A stretch of DNA of 64,000 nt from NCBI GenBank assembly GCA_012103075.1, contig JAAVLQ010000001.1, positions 310,001 through 374,000 of the forward strand. Direction: 5' to 3'. Below are positions 10,221 through 19,392 of this stretch, one piece after another; within the stretch, counting starts at the first letter, position 1, and every line of letters begins with the position of its first letter. The position numbers were made by a program, and so were the translations under genes. Source of the DNA: Brucella cytisi (GTDB lineage: Bacteria; Pseudomonadota; Alphaproteobacteria; Rhizobiales; Rhizobiaceae). Below the pieces are notes generated by a model. The model had not been told where the DNA came from. It saw only the letters and a list, made by a program, of their open reading frames with translations, and did not search any database.

Positions 10221-11391
10221 TTATTCGGTCGATGCTGCGAGCGCTCCTTCAATATCCCGCCACAGCGCTTCCGTTCCTTCCAGTCCGACATGCAGGCGCA
10301 CGGAGCGCGGGTCGATGCCGAACGTATGTGCCGAATTTGGCTGTGCTTTCTGCTGCAGCACGACTTCGCCCGGCACGATCAGGCTTTCATGTCCGCCCCA
10401 GCTCACGCCGAGCTTGAACAGATCGAGATGATTGCAGAATTCGCGAATGTTCACGCCTTCCCGAAAGATGACCGAGAACAGGCCGGACGTGCCCCTTGAG
10501 CCCCGCAGGCAGACGATTGGCGAGTGCCGGGTGGCAGACGGTTTCAACCACATCCAGCGCCTGAAGACGCTTCGCAATTTCCAGTGCCGAAGCCTCATGC
10601 GCCTTCATGCGCGTCGGCAAGGTGCGCATACCGCGCACCAGAAGCCACGCATCAAACGGTGAAAGCTTGCCGCCGAGATATGGATAGGTTTCTGCGCGGA
10701 TTGCATTGATCAGCTCTTTCGAGCCCGTCACGACACCGGCCACGACATCGCTATGGCCACCAAGATATTTCGATGCTGAATGCACGACGAGGTCAACGCC
10801 AAGCGCCAGCGGGCGCTGGAAGATCGGGCTGGCCCAGCTGTTGTCGATGATGCTCAACACGCCATGCTGTTTGGCAATCGTTGCCAAGACGCCGACATCA
10901 TGGGCTTCCATGACCCAGCTCGTCGGGCTTTCCATATAGAAGAGCTTTGCACCGGGCAGGGCTTTTGCAACCGCTTCCTCGTCACGTCCGTCGACATAAT
11001 CGACCTGCACCTGCATACGCTTCACAATGGTGCCAAACAGGCGGAATGCATCCGGGTAGACATGACGTACCGCAACAATGCGATCACCGGGATTGACGAA
11101 GGCCAGCACACTTGAAGAGATCGCAGCCATGCCGCTGGCAAAGCCCAGCGCGTCTTCGCCGCCTTCGAGTTTTGCCAGCATTTCTTCAAATGCCCGCACG
11201 GTCGGATTGAGGCCGCGCGTGTAGATTGGGCGAACCTTTTCGCCGCGATAAGAGGCGACCATGTCGTCATAGCTTGGGAAGGTGAAAAGCGAGGTCTGCA
11301 CGATGGGTGGAACCACGGCGTCGTAGGCATTGCTTTCATCATGAGCAACCGTAAGTGCTGCAAAATCCAGCGGATCCATCCCGTCGGTCAT
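10221..11391 (-). CDS. Cys/Met-metabolism PLP-dependent lyase or transferase
   Basis: About 390 residues of the cystathionine gamma-synthase/beta-lyase family (fold type I). The PLP lysine is in SASKYLGGHSD, preceded by DNSWASP, and the phosphate-binding region is GFASGMAAISS. A frame break near 10490 (one extra G in a G run) moves the last 90 residues (SGLFSVIF...WGGHESL) into another frame. The ATG at 11391 overlaps the GntR stop (ATGA). Being translationally coupled to a regulator and followed by an ABC importer suggests it processes an imported amino-acid-like compound; the substrate is unknown. Confidence 0.85.
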
Positions 11392-12105
11392 TTGGACATT
11401 TCCTTGATGTCTTCCTCGACAATGCCGAGGATCTTGAGTGTTTTCCTGCCGTGCGGCTTCAGGGTCCTGAGCCACGATGGCGTTAAAAAGCGTGCGGTGG
11501 AACGGAAAGGTCCGCCGCGCGAAGTCGATCCGCTCGAACGGATGATCCCAGAAGTGCAAGAAGGCTTCACGCATCTGTTCGAGCAATTGTCTGAAAAGCG
11601 GATTATGGGTCGCGTCGTAAATGGCGAGGTGAAACGCCAGATCTTCGGGGCCCGACGTGCCTTCCGAGATGTGAACGCGTTCCATCTCATTGAGATTGCG
11701 TTCGATGATGACGAGGTCTTCCGCCGTGCGTTTGCGCGCGGCGACCATGCTGGCCTCGGCTTCGATGCCACGGCGCACTTCAAGCGATTGCAGCAATGCA
11801 TCGCGCAATTGCGCGGGGTCGAATGAGAGAGGCATATGAATGGTTGCCGCCGAAATCGGCTTGAGCAGATAGGTGCCGCTGCCTTTGCGGGCTTCGATCA
11901 CACCCAGAGCCTGAAAGTGCCGGATTGCTTCGCGAATGGTGGAGCGCCCCACGGCCAGCGCGGTCATCAATTCGCGTTCGGCGGGAAGGCGATCTCCGGC
12001 CTGAAGCTGCGCTGTCGCGATGTAGTTGGCGAGCGCATCCGTTACCTGTCGGGCGCGATCCATCGGCGGTAATGGAGCTATCTGCAGCAGCCTGCGATCT
12101 TTCAT
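11388..12105 (-). CDS. GntR-family transcriptional regulator (FadR/FCD subfamily)
   Basis: N-terminal winged helix (RLPAERELMTALAVGRSTIREAIRHFQALGVIEARKGSGTYL, about residues 38-80) and an all-helical FCD ligand domain with the metal/ligand residues DLAFHLAIYDATHNPLF. One base is lost near 11447, which would otherwise fuse it in frame with the downstream PLP enzyme; the correct ending is ILGIVEEDIKEMSK with TGA at 11388. First gene of the leftward unit, so it probably controls the PLP enzyme and importer 1, possibly also the divergent reductase. Confidence 0.85.
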
Positions 12106-12196
12106 TCTACCTCCATTTAACAGATTGGCTCAGAGATCAGCCCAGAGTCTCTACGCGCAATCAGGTCAGAGCCGATTCCCTTATTGGTTCTTAAAT

Positions 12197-12207
12197 TGGT
12201 CTGACAT
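12197..12207. promoter_or_regulatory. candidate GntR/FadR-type operator
   Basis: TGGTCTGACAT in the divergent region between the GntR gene and the aldo/keto reductase resembles the FadR-subfamily core T-N-GT-N3-AC-N-A, with one mismatch at the last base. A second imperfect inverted repeat, GGCTCAGAGATCAGCC, lies at 12127-12142. Binding by the adjacent regulator is inferred from position. Confidence 0.4.
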
Positions 12208-12372
12208 CATAGTAATATCGACAGGAATTTGCGGCTGTCAAGAACGGTTTATTTGCACGTGAATAGACTGTTCGCATGCGCATGCTTTTCCGATTGCGCT
12301 TCGGCAAGCTTGCTCCTATCAATCGGGAAAGAGGAGTGTGGCATGTTGCATGCCGCGATGGAGGAAATACCC

Positions 12373-13401
12373 ATGCATTTGAATGCATCCGAGAAACGGA
12401 CGCTTGGCCGTACCAGCCTGACTGTAACCGCGCTTGGTCTGGGAACCGCGCCTTTGGGCGGGCTTTATGCCCCGGTTTCGCGTGCTGATGCGGACGCTTT
12501 GCTGGAAGCCGGTTGGGAGAGCGGTATCCGTTATTTCGACAGCGCACCAATGTATGGTTATGGCCGATGCGAGCACCTTCTTGGCGATATGCTGCGCGAA
12601 AAGCCCGAACGCGCTGTCGTTTCAACCAAGGTCGGGCGTCTGATGACCAATGAACGCGCTGGTCGCACGCTGCCGCCATCGCCGCCAAAGAATCCGCTCG
12701 ATTCGGGCTGGCATAATGGCCTCAATTTCCGTGAGGTTTTCGATTACAGCTATGACGGCGTCATGCGCAGCTTCGATGACAGCCAGCAGCGCCTCGGCTT
12801 TCCGGAAATCGATCTTCTGTATGTCCATGACATCGGCCGCGTAACCCATGCCGACAGGCATGAGTTTCACTGGAACGCGCTGACCGGGGGCGGTGGTTTT
12901 CGTGCGCTGACCGAGTTGCGCGCGGCAGGTAATATCAAGGGCTTTGGTCTTGGTGTGAACGAATGGCAGATCATTCGCGATGCGCTGGAAGAAGCCGATC
13001 TCGACTGCTCGCTTCTCGCGGGCCGCTATTCACTGCTTGATCAGGTTTCGGAAAAAGAGTTCCTGCCGCTAGCGCAAAAGCGTGGCATGGCGCTGGTGAT
13101 TGCTGGTGTGTTCAACTCCGGCATTCTGGCAGCACCGCGCGGCGGAGAACGGAAGTTCGATTATGCCGACGCGTCTGATGAAATCATTGCTCGCACCAAT
13201 CGCCTGCATGATATTTGCGATCAGTTTAATGTGCCGCTTGCCGCTGCCGCCATGCAGTTTCCGTTGAGGCATGAGGCCGTCAGCTCCATTCTGATCGGTG
13301 TACGTTCACCTGAACAGATCAGGCAAAATGTGGTCTGGTTCGAGCAGTCGATCCCGGATGAGCTCTGGACCATGCTTCGCTCGGAAGGCCTCATTTCCTG
13401 A
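12373..13401 (+). CDS. aldo/keto reductase (sugar dehydrogenase-like)
   Basis: Intact (beta/alpha)8 NAD(P)-dependent oxidoreductase, about 342 residues. The catalytic Asp and Tyr are in YFDSAPMYGYGRCE, Lys in VVSTKVGR, and the His position is LLYVHDIGR. The C-terminal cofactor region reads SSILIGVRSPEQIRQN. The start at 12373 is chosen for GGAGGAAAT eight bases upstream; an alternative ATG at 12343 also has a good GAGGAG site. The family includes L-fucose and D-threo-aldose dehydrogenases. A PfkB kinase follows 2 bp downstream, which fits a sugar pathway. Confidence 0.85.
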   Translation: MHLNASEKRTLGRTSLTVTALGLGTAPLGGLYAPVSRADADALLEAGWESGIRYFDSAPMYGYGRCEHLLGDMLREKPERAVVSTKVGRLMTNERAGRTLPPSPPKNPLDSGWHNGLNFREVFDYSYDGVMRSFDDSQQRLGFPEIDLLYVHDIGRVTHADRHEFHWNALTGGGGFRALTELRAAGNIKGFGLGVNEWQIIRDALEEADLDCSLLAGRYSLLDQVSEKEFLPLAQKRGMALVIAGVFNSGILAAPRGGERKFDYADASDEIIARTNRLHDICDQFNVPLAAAAMQFPLRHEAVSSILIGVRSPEQIRQNVVWFEQSIPDELWTMLRSEGLIS

Positions 13402-13403
13402 TC

Positions 13404-14323
13404 ATGACTTCCAAAATTCTCTGTGTCGGTGCCCTCACAATGGACACCATTTTCCGCCTCGACACGCTTCCCGAACAGGCAGGCAAATATCTGCCGCGCG
13501 AAGCGGTCGAGATTGCAGCTGGCATGGCCTCGAGCGCCGCTGCCGCGATTGCCCGGCTTGGCGGGGACGTGGCGCTCTGGGCTTCTGCCGGGGTTGATCC
13601 AGTGGGCGATCGCGCCGTCGCAGAACTGGAAGCCGAAGGCATTGATTGTTCCTATATCCGACGGCTGGAAGGCGCACGCACGGCATTTTCTTCGATCTTC
13701 GTCGATGCGAATGGTGAACGCATTATCGTGCCGTTTTATGATCGCAAACTTGCGAGCCCGTCTGATCCGGTGCCGCCGATTGTGGCGCGAGCCTATGCGG
13801 CTGTAATGACCGATGTGCGCTGGCCATGGGCTGCTGAAACTGCGCTGCGTGCTGCGCGCGATGCCGATATTCCGGCCATTCTGGATGCCGATACCGCACC
13901 CGTCGAACTGTTGGAAACGCTGCTGCCGCTTGCAACTCATATTGTTGCATCGGAGCCTGCTGCCATCAGCGTCGCGGGCACGGCGGATTTGCGTGAATGT
14001 GTCCGTATTCTTGCCAATCGCTATGGTGTCTTCACGTCTGTCACGGCTGGAGTGGATGGTTGCTATTGGGCCGACGGTGCTGGTCAATCCGTTTCGCATG
14101 TGGCTGGTTTCGAGGTGGATGCAGTCGATACGCTGGCTGCAGGCGACGTGTTCCATGGCGCTTTCGCGCAAGGTCTGGTGGGGGAAAGCCGATGACCGAC
14201 ATCATCTGCTTTGCCAATGCTGCCGCCGCCATCAAATGCGCGCGCTTTGGCGGACGTGCCGGTTCGCCAAGCAAAACAGAAGTTCTTTCCTTCATCGAAA
14301 CCGGCGTTGTTCCAGTCCGATAA
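13404..14323 (+). CDS. PfkB-family carbohydrate kinase
   Basis: Ribokinase-fold kinase of about 306 residues. Early motif ILCVGALTMDTIFRL, nucleoside-fold region, and the C-terminal anion hole and catalytic Asp in DTLAAGDVFHGAF. The first G of the usual GAGD is A here, which is tolerated in the family. The frame breaks at about 14181 in a G run (GTGGGGG); one more G joins it to GKPMTDIICFANAAAAIKC and the end at 14323. Expected to phosphorylate a sugar or nucleoside, possibly the product of the reductase 2 bp upstream. Confidence 0.83.
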
Positions 14324-14351
14324 ATTGAGCGTCTCCTGTCGTCCCTCTCCC

Positions 14352-14449
14352 TCCCTCATCATGAGCTGGTGCGAAGGACGAGGGGAGGCATTTGTTCATT
14401 TTCCTCGTCCTTCGAGGCGCTGTTTTCAACAGCTTCTCAGGATGAGGGA
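14352..14449. repeat. nested palindromic intergenic element
   Basis: Three nested inverted repeats: outer arms TCCCTCATCATGAG (14352-14365) and CTCAGGATGAGGGA (14436-14449), 13 of 14 paired; CGAAGGACGAGG (14372-14383) with CCTCGTCCTTCG (14403-14414), perfect; and GCTGTT-TTC-AACAGC at 14419-14433. This resembles the short mosaic palindromes scattered between genes in rhizobial genomes. It follows the kinase gene and may act as a transcript end or RNA-stabilising hairpin. Confidence 0.65.
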
Positions 14450-14523
14450 AGGAGAGGCCAGCGCTCGAATTCTGCATTCTTCCACGTTCTCCCAAAATCA
14501 TGCGATTGCACACTGAACTCGAA

Positions 14524-14552
14524 TTGACTCTTTACTAACATGTTAGTATGTG
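14524..14552 (+). promoter_or_regulatory. promoter with a perfect 16-bp operator palindrome
   Basis: TTGACT at 14524-14529 and TATGTG at 14547-14552 are separated by 17 bp and could be -35 and -10 elements. The perfect palindrome TACTAACATGTTAGTA (14533-14548) lies in the spacer, where a bound repressor would block RNA polymerase. The likely binder is the GntR protein at 15528-16190, encoded directly after the lyase this promoter drives; that assignment is inferred. Confidence 0.65.
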
Positions 14553-14586
14553 CAAGCTTAAAGTTCAAATTTGGGAGGAGCCAGTT

Positions 14587-15489
14587 TTGGCGCACAATCA
14601 TTCAGGGCAGGAGCGTTTCGGGCTCTCTGCAGCGCTTACGACGCCATTCGATGCAGATGGCAAAATCGATGTCAGCCGTGCGCTGAAGCACGCACGCGCA
14701 CGCCTCGACAGCGGCTGCTCAAGCGTAACCTTGTTTGGCACCACCGGCGAAGGGTCATCGATTGCCGATGCTGAGCGCGCAGCACTTCTCGACGCCTTCA
14801 TCGCGCAGGGTTTCCCGGCTTCGAACATTGTTGTTGGCGTCATGGAAAACTCGATTGCCGATGCGGTCCTGCAGTCAGCCGATGCGCTGCGTCGCGGCTG
14901 CAAGGCTATTCTTCTGGCACCGCCTTCCTATTTCAAGAATCTCTCCGACGAAGGTCTGTTCAACTGGTTTTCAGCGGTGTTCAAAGGTCTGGGCAGCAAT
15001 GCCCGCAGCATTATTCTCTACAACATTCCATCGGTTACCGCCGTAGAGCTTTCGGTCGATCTGATCAGCCGCCTGCGCGCAACTTTCGGTGACATCATCA
15101 TCGGCGTGAAGGATTCGTCCGGTAACTGGGCCTATACGGAAAAGTTGCTTGCTGCGCACAAAGACATTGCGATCCTGATCGGCGATGAACGTGATCTTGC
15201 AGCCGGTGTGCGTCTCGGCGGGCAGGGTGCAATTTCCGGCATGGCCAATCTGTTCCCGGATCGCCTTTTGCGCATGATCAACGAGGGTCAGGACGATGCC
15301 GAACTGGTCGGCGCAGTACAGCAATTGCTGAACTATCCGGTAACGCCTGCGGTCAAGGCCATGGTGGCGCGTCATACGGGTGACAAGGAGTGGCGTCGCG
15401 TACGTGCACCGCTGATTTCACTGAATGATGCGGATTTCGATGCAATCGGCAGTGTATTCGACCGTTTGCATATGGCAAAAGCAGCTTAA
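14587..15489 (+). CDS. DapA-family (DHDPS/NAL) aldolase or lyase
   Basis: About 300 residues, intact. Class I aldolase signatures: FGTTGEGSS near residue 46, the catalytic Tyr in IILYNIPSV, and the Schiff-base Lys in IIGVKDSSGNW. The family includes dihydrodipicolinate synthase, N-acetylneuraminate lyase and KDG aldolases; the context of sugar kinase and importer favours a catabolic 2-keto-acid aldolase. The start is a TTG at 14587, seven bases after GGGAGGAG; the upstream in-frame ATG at 14548 overlaps the operator and has no ribosome site. Confidence 0.85.
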   Translation: MAHNHSGQERFGLSAALTTPFDADGKIDVSRALKHARARLDSGCSSVTLFGTTGEGSSIADAERAALLDAFIAQGFPASNIVVGVMENSIADAVLQSADALRRGCKAILLAPPSYFKNLSDEGLFNWFSAVFKGLGSNARSIILYNIPSVTAVELSVDLISRLRATFGDIIIGVKDSSGNWAYTEKLLAAHKDIAILIGDERDLAAGVRLGGQGAISGMANLFPDRLLRMINEGQDDAELVGAVQQLLNYPVTPAVKAMVARHTGDKEWRRVRAPLISLNDADFDAIGSVFDRLHMAKAA

Positions 15490-15527
15490 GGGCGGCATAA
15501 GCAAACGGGACTAAGAGGGGACAGGCT

Positions 15528-16190
15528 TTGGCAGACGATCACAACGAACCAGTAAAATTGCGGGATAAGGCTTATCAGAGCTTCACCCAGCATTTGCTGG
15601 CGCGTGATTTTCATCCGGGCCAGTTCGTTTCGCAGCGCCAGCTCGTCACCATGACGGGCTTGCCACTGGGCGCGATCCGCGAACTGATCCCGCGCCTTGA
15701 GGCGGAAGGTCTTATCAAGACAGTGCCGCAGCGCGGGCTTCAGATCGCTCATATCGACCTCAATCTGATCCGCGAAGCGTTTCAGTTCCGCCTTTTCATC
15801 GAAAAGGAGTCGATTGCCATCTTCTGTCAGGCGGCTTCCGATGAGCTGTTGCGTTCGTTGCGCGCTGAACATGAAGACACTCTCAATCGCGCAATGAGCG
15901 AAGGTGAAACGCCGGAGCTTGAAGAACGGGCGCAGAATATCGACTGGAGCCTGCACGACACAATTGTCGGCTCGCTCGATAATGAGATCATCTGGCGTGC
16001 TTACCAGACCAATACGATCAAGATGCGCCTGATCAATCAGGAGCGCTTCCGCATCACCGGGCGTGTTATCCCGGTCATGCAGGAGCATCTCGCTGTCCTT
16101 GCTGCAATCGAAACACGCGATCCGCAGACAGCCATGGATGCCATCGCCGTTCACATCAACAATGCACGGAAGCTGGCTTTGCAGATTTAA
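15528..16190 (+). CDS. GntR-family transcriptional regulator (FCD subfamily)
   Basis: 220 residues, intact, beginning with a TTG after AGAGGGGACAGG. The winged helix is at about residues 10-70 (FVSQRQLVTMTGLPLGAIRELIPRLEAEGLI, then PQRGLQI), followed by an all-helical FCD domain with DWSLHDTIVGSLDN and HLAVLAAIETRDP. It sits between the aldolase and importer 2 in the same direction. It probably controls the 14524 promoter, where a perfect palindrome overlaps the -10/-35 spacer. Confidence 0.85.
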   Translation: MADDHNEPVKLRDKAYQSFTQHLLARDFHPGQFVSQRQLVTMTGLPLGAIRELIPRLEAEGLIKTVPQRGLQIAHIDLNLIREAFQFRLFIEKESIAIFCQAASDELLRSLRAEHEDTLNRAMSEGETPELEERAQNIDWSLHDTIVGSLDNEIIWRAYQTNTIKMRLINQERFRITGRVIPVMQEHLAVLAAIETRDPQTAMDAIAVHINNARKLALQI

Positions 16191-16267
16191 CAAACCGGGG
16201 CCGCGCAAGAGGAGTTGCCGGGCCAGAAGAATGATAGGGCCAAGAAGCCATAGGGGAGGAGCATGTA

Positions 16268-17614
16268 ATGAATCTATTACGTCCAACACGTCGTCAGTTT
16301 CTGGCGGGAACAGCGGCCATCGCCGCCTCGGGTGTCACGGGCATTAGCCCATCTTTCGCGCAGTCGGGCGCCCAGTCGACCGTTGACTGGAAGAAGTATG
16401 CTGGCACCACGCTTGAAGTAAATCTCATCAAGAGCCCGCGCGGCGAAATCCTTCAGAAATATCAGAAGGAATTCGAAGAGCTCACCGGCATCAAGGTCAA
16501 TTCCGAGCAGATGCCGGAACAACAGCAGCGCCAGAAGGCGGTGATCGAGCTGACGTCTGGTCGTCCGAGCTTCGATGTCATTCACATCAGCTATCACGTT
16601 CAGAAGCGTCAGTTTGAAAAGGGTGGCTGGCTTGCTGACCTCAACCCGTTCCTGAAGGACCCGACGCTGACCGATGCATCACTCGCAGAAGATGATTTCG
16701 CGAGCGCTGGCCTGACATTCGCGAAGGATGCCAATGGCCGCTTTGGCGCGCTGCCTTTCTCGGTCGATTACTGGATCATCTACTGGAACAAGGAACTTTT
16801 TGCCGCCAAGGGCATCGAATTCCCGAAGACTTTTGAAGAATTGGTTGCGGCTGCAGAAGCGCTCACTGATCCATCAACCAGAACCTATGGTTTTGTCGCA
16901 CGCGGCATGAAGAATGCCAATGCGCCGGTCTATACCAGCCTCCTGCTCGGCTATGGCAAGCAGTCGGTTGACGCGGACGGCAATCTGCAGACGGATTCGG
17001 CTGAAGGCATTGAAGCCGCCAAGCTCTATCAGCGCCTGATGACCAAATCGGCACCTCCCGGCGTTGCGGGCTTCAACTGGGCTGAATGCCAGTCGAACTT
17101 CCTGCAGGGCCGTGTCGGCATGTGGCTCGACGGTATCGGCTTTGCGCCACCGCTCGAAGACCCGAACAAGTCGCGTGTTGTCGGCAAGGTTGGTTATGGC
17201 GTCATGCCAGCAGGCCCGAATGCACAGGCAGCACCAACCACCGGCGACGGTATCGGCGTGACCGAAGCTTCCAAGAACAAGGAAGCCGCTTATCTCTATT
17301 GCCAGTGGGCCATTTCCAAGGAAATGGGTGCGCGCCTGTTGCAGTCGGGATCTGGTGTTCCGTTCCGCAAGTCGGTAATCGATGATGAAGCTGTGCGCAA
17401 AGGCGTCACCATGCCAGCGGGCTGGGTGGAAGCTCTGTCGAAATCTGCCCCGATCAGCCAGCTCTGCCTGCCGGTCATCGTACCTGTCACGGAATTCCGC
17501 GACATCATCGGTGTCGGCCTCACCAATCTGTTGAATGGTGCTGACGCAGAAACTGAAATGAAACGCGCGACGGAAGAATTCCGTCCGGTCCTCGCACGGA
17601 GCGAAGGAAAATGA
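16268..17614 (+). CDS. extracellular solute-binding protein, family 1 (importer 2), Tat-exported
   Basis: 448 residues, intact. The N-terminus has a twin-arginine signal (TRRQFLAGTAAIAAS, with an AFA-type cleavage region near SFAQSG), so it is probably folded in the cytoplasm and exported by Tat. The mature part has the family-1 architecture (QKYQKEFEELTGIKVNSEQMP; SFDVIHISYHVQ; WNKELFAAKGIEFPKTFEELV). GGGAGGAG precedes the ATG. It overlaps the first permease gene by 4 bp. The ligand is likely a sugar or sugar acid from the context; not determined. Confidence 0.9.
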   Translation: MNLLRPTRRQFLAGTAAIAASGVTGISPSFAQSGAQSTVDWKKYAGTTLEVNLIKSPRGEILQKYQKEFEELTGIKVNSEQMPEQQQRQKAVIELTSGRPSFDVIHISYHVQKRQFEKGGWLADLNPFLKDPTLTDASLAEDDFASAGLTFAKDANGRFGALPFSVDYWIIYWNKELFAAKGIEFPKTFEELVAAAEALTDPSTRTYGFVARGMKNANAPVYTSLLLGYGKQSVDADGNLQTDSAEGIEAAKLYQRLMTKSAPPGVAGFNWAECQSNFLQGRVGMWLDGIGFAPPLEDPNKSRVVGKVGYGVMPAGPNAQAAPTTGDGIGVTEASKNKEAAYLYCQWAISKEMGARLLQSGSGVPFRKSVIDDEAVRKGVTMPAGWVEALSKSAPISQLCLPVIVPVTEFRDIIGVGLTNLLNGADAETEMKRATEEFRPVLARSEGK

Positions 17615-18549
17615 CATCTGCTGCCCCGATCGGTGCAAAAACGGAAGCTGCTGCCAATGCAGCTTCCTCCACCAAGACTGGCAAGAGCCGCTTGCGGCCA
17701 AGTTACTGGCCATTTGTTCTTCCAGCCTTGATCACCGTCGGGGCGGTGATTGTCTTCCCATGGGTGTTTACGCTCTGGATGAGTGCAAACCAGTGGCAGC
17801 TCGGCGGGGAGCAGAGCTTTGTCGGCTTCGACAATTATCTGCGTCTTGCAGCCGATATGCGCTTCTGGGAATCCATGTGGCATACGCTTGTTTATACGGT
17901 TCTCTCGGTCGTGGCGCCAATGATACTGGGCACGATTGCAGCGCTGGTCTTTGACAGCAAATTGCCGATGCGCGGGCTGTTGCGCGGCATCTTTGTTATG
18001 CCGATGATGGCAACGCCGGTTGCGGTCGCCCTTGTCTGGACAATGATGTATCACCCGCAGCTTGGCGTGCTGAACTATCTCCTGTCGCTGATCGGTATTG
18101 CGCCACAGGAGTGGATCTTTAATCAGAGCACGGTTATCCCGTCGCTGGTGCTGGTTGAAACCCGGCAGTGGACGCCGCTGGTGATGCTCATTGTGCTGGG
18201 TGGCCTTGCTTCCATGCCGCGCGATCCGTTTGAAAGTGCGGAAATCGATGGCGCCAATGGCTGGCAGAAATTCCGCTATATCACGCTTCCGATGATCCTG
18301 CCGTTTATCATGGTGGCTGTAATCATCCGCTCGATTGATGCGCTGAAAAGCTTCGACATCATCTATGCGATGACGCAGGGCGGCCCCGGAACGGCATCGG
18401 AAACCATCAATATCTATCTCTATAACGTGGCGTTTTCCTATTACGACATTGGCTATGGATCGGCGATTGCCGTGGTGTTTTTCATTGTCATTATCGCCAT
18501 GTCGATGATCCTTCTGGCCCTGCGCCAGCGGACCAAGTGGAACTCGTGA
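17611..18549 (+). CDS. carbohydrate ABC permease (MalF type), importer 2
   Basis: 312 residues, intact, with six membrane helices after a 35-residue cytoplasmic N-terminus. The first helix is YWPFVLPALITVGAVIVFPW. The EAA loop is FESAEIDGANGWQKFRYITLP at about residues 206-226, and the C-terminal TQGGPGTASETINIYLYNVAF segment is typical of the UgpA/MalF branch. Translationally coupled to the binding protein (ATGA) and 10 bp ahead of the MalG-type partner. Confidence 0.9.
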   Translation: MTSAAPIGAKTEAAANAASSTKTGKSRLRPSYWPFVLPALITVGAVIVFPWVFTLWMSANQWQLGGEQSFVGFDNYLRLAADMRFWESMWHTLVYTVLSVVAPMILGTIAALVFDSKLPMRGLLRGIFVMPMMATPVAVALVWTMMYHPQLGVLNYLLSLIGIAPQEWIFNQSTVIPSLVLVETRQWTPLVMLIVLGGLASMPRDPFESAEIDGANGWQKFRYITLPMILPFIMVAVIIRSIDALKSFDIIYAMTQGGPGTASETINIYLYNVAFSYYDIGYGSAIAVVFFIVIIAMSMILLALRQRTKWNS

Positions 18550-18558
18550 GGACCGACC

Positions 18559-19377
18559 ATGGCACGTAAGTCAATTCTATCTAAGCTTGGCACGGCACTC
18601 ATGGTTTTCGTGATCGTGTCGCCCGCAATCTTCTTCTTCGTCTGGATGCTGTCGCTTTCGTTGAAATATGAAATCGACAACGGCGCTTATCCGCCAATCC
18701 TGATTCCTGACCGCATAGCATGGTCGAACTATACCGGGATTTTTGAGACAAACGACTTCCTGCTCTATTTTTGGAACAGTATTCTCGTCACCGGAACCGC
18801 CACTTTACTGGCATTGCTGGTTGGTGTTCCGGCAGGTTACGGCATCGCACGTCTGCGCGCCAACAAGTCGGCAATCGTCATCATGATTGCGCGTATGACG
18901 CCGGGTCTGTCTTACCTGATCCCGCTGTTCCTTCTGTTCCAGACGCTGGGACTGCTCGGCACGCTCTGGCCGCAGATCATTATCCATCTGGTTGTCACCG
19001 TTCCCATCGTGATTTGGATCATGATCGGCTATTTCGAGACAACACCGTTGGAGCTTGAAGAAGCCGCCATTATCGATGGTGCATCCTCGTGGCAGGTGTT
19101 CAGAAAAGTGGCACTTCCCATCGCCAAGCCCGGCGTTGTGGTGTCGCTCATCCTTGCGGTGATCTTCTCGTGGAACAATTTCGTTTTCGGCATCGTGCTT
19201 GCAAGTCGCGAGACACGCACCCTGCCGGTCGCAGTTTACAACATGCTGTCCTTTGAACAGGTCAGCTGGGGTCCGCTTGCCGCCGCAGCCCTCGTGGTCA
19301 CATTGCCGGTCCTGTTGCTAACTGTTTTCGCACAGCGCCAGATCGTTGCAGGTCTGACAGCAGGCGCCGTCAAATAA
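18559..19377 (+). CDS. carbohydrate ABC permease (MalG type), importer 2
   Basis: 272 residues, intact, six helices. The EAA loop is LEEAAIIDGASSWQVFRKVALP at about residues 158-179, and the C-terminus [13 protein letters not shown] is the common ending of MalG/UgpE-type permeases. It forms the importer 2 channel with the preceding gene and is followed 16 bp later by the ATPase gene. Confidence 0.9.
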   Translation: MARKSILSKLGTALMVFVIVSPAIFFFVWMLSLSLKYEIDNGAYPPILIPDRIAWSNYTGIFETNDFLLYFWNSILVTGTATLLALLVGVPAGYGIARLRANKSAIVIMIARMTPGLSYLIPLFLLFQTLGLLGTLWPQIIIHLVVTVPIVIWIMIGYFETTPLELEEAAIIDGASSWQVFRKVALPIAKPGVVVSLILAVIFSWNNFVFGIVLASRETRTLPVAVYNMLSFEQVSWGPLAAAALVVTLPVLLLTVFAQRQIVAGLTAGAVK

Positions 19378-19392
19378 GAGTTGAGGTTTAAG

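Noticed and set aside
10387..12105. A single 572-residue GntR-PLP enzyme fusion (MocR-like regulator)
   Set aside because: The two halves overlap as separate genes (ATGA at 11388-11391), the GntR domain is of the FCD type with its own stop one frame away, and the apparent fusion requires a one-base loss near 11447. MocR proteins also have an aminotransferase domain, not a cystathionine-lyase domain.
13221..14171. 316-residue minus-strand frame opposite the PfkB kinase
   Set aside because: Antisense shadow across the junction of two recognised plus-strand genes.
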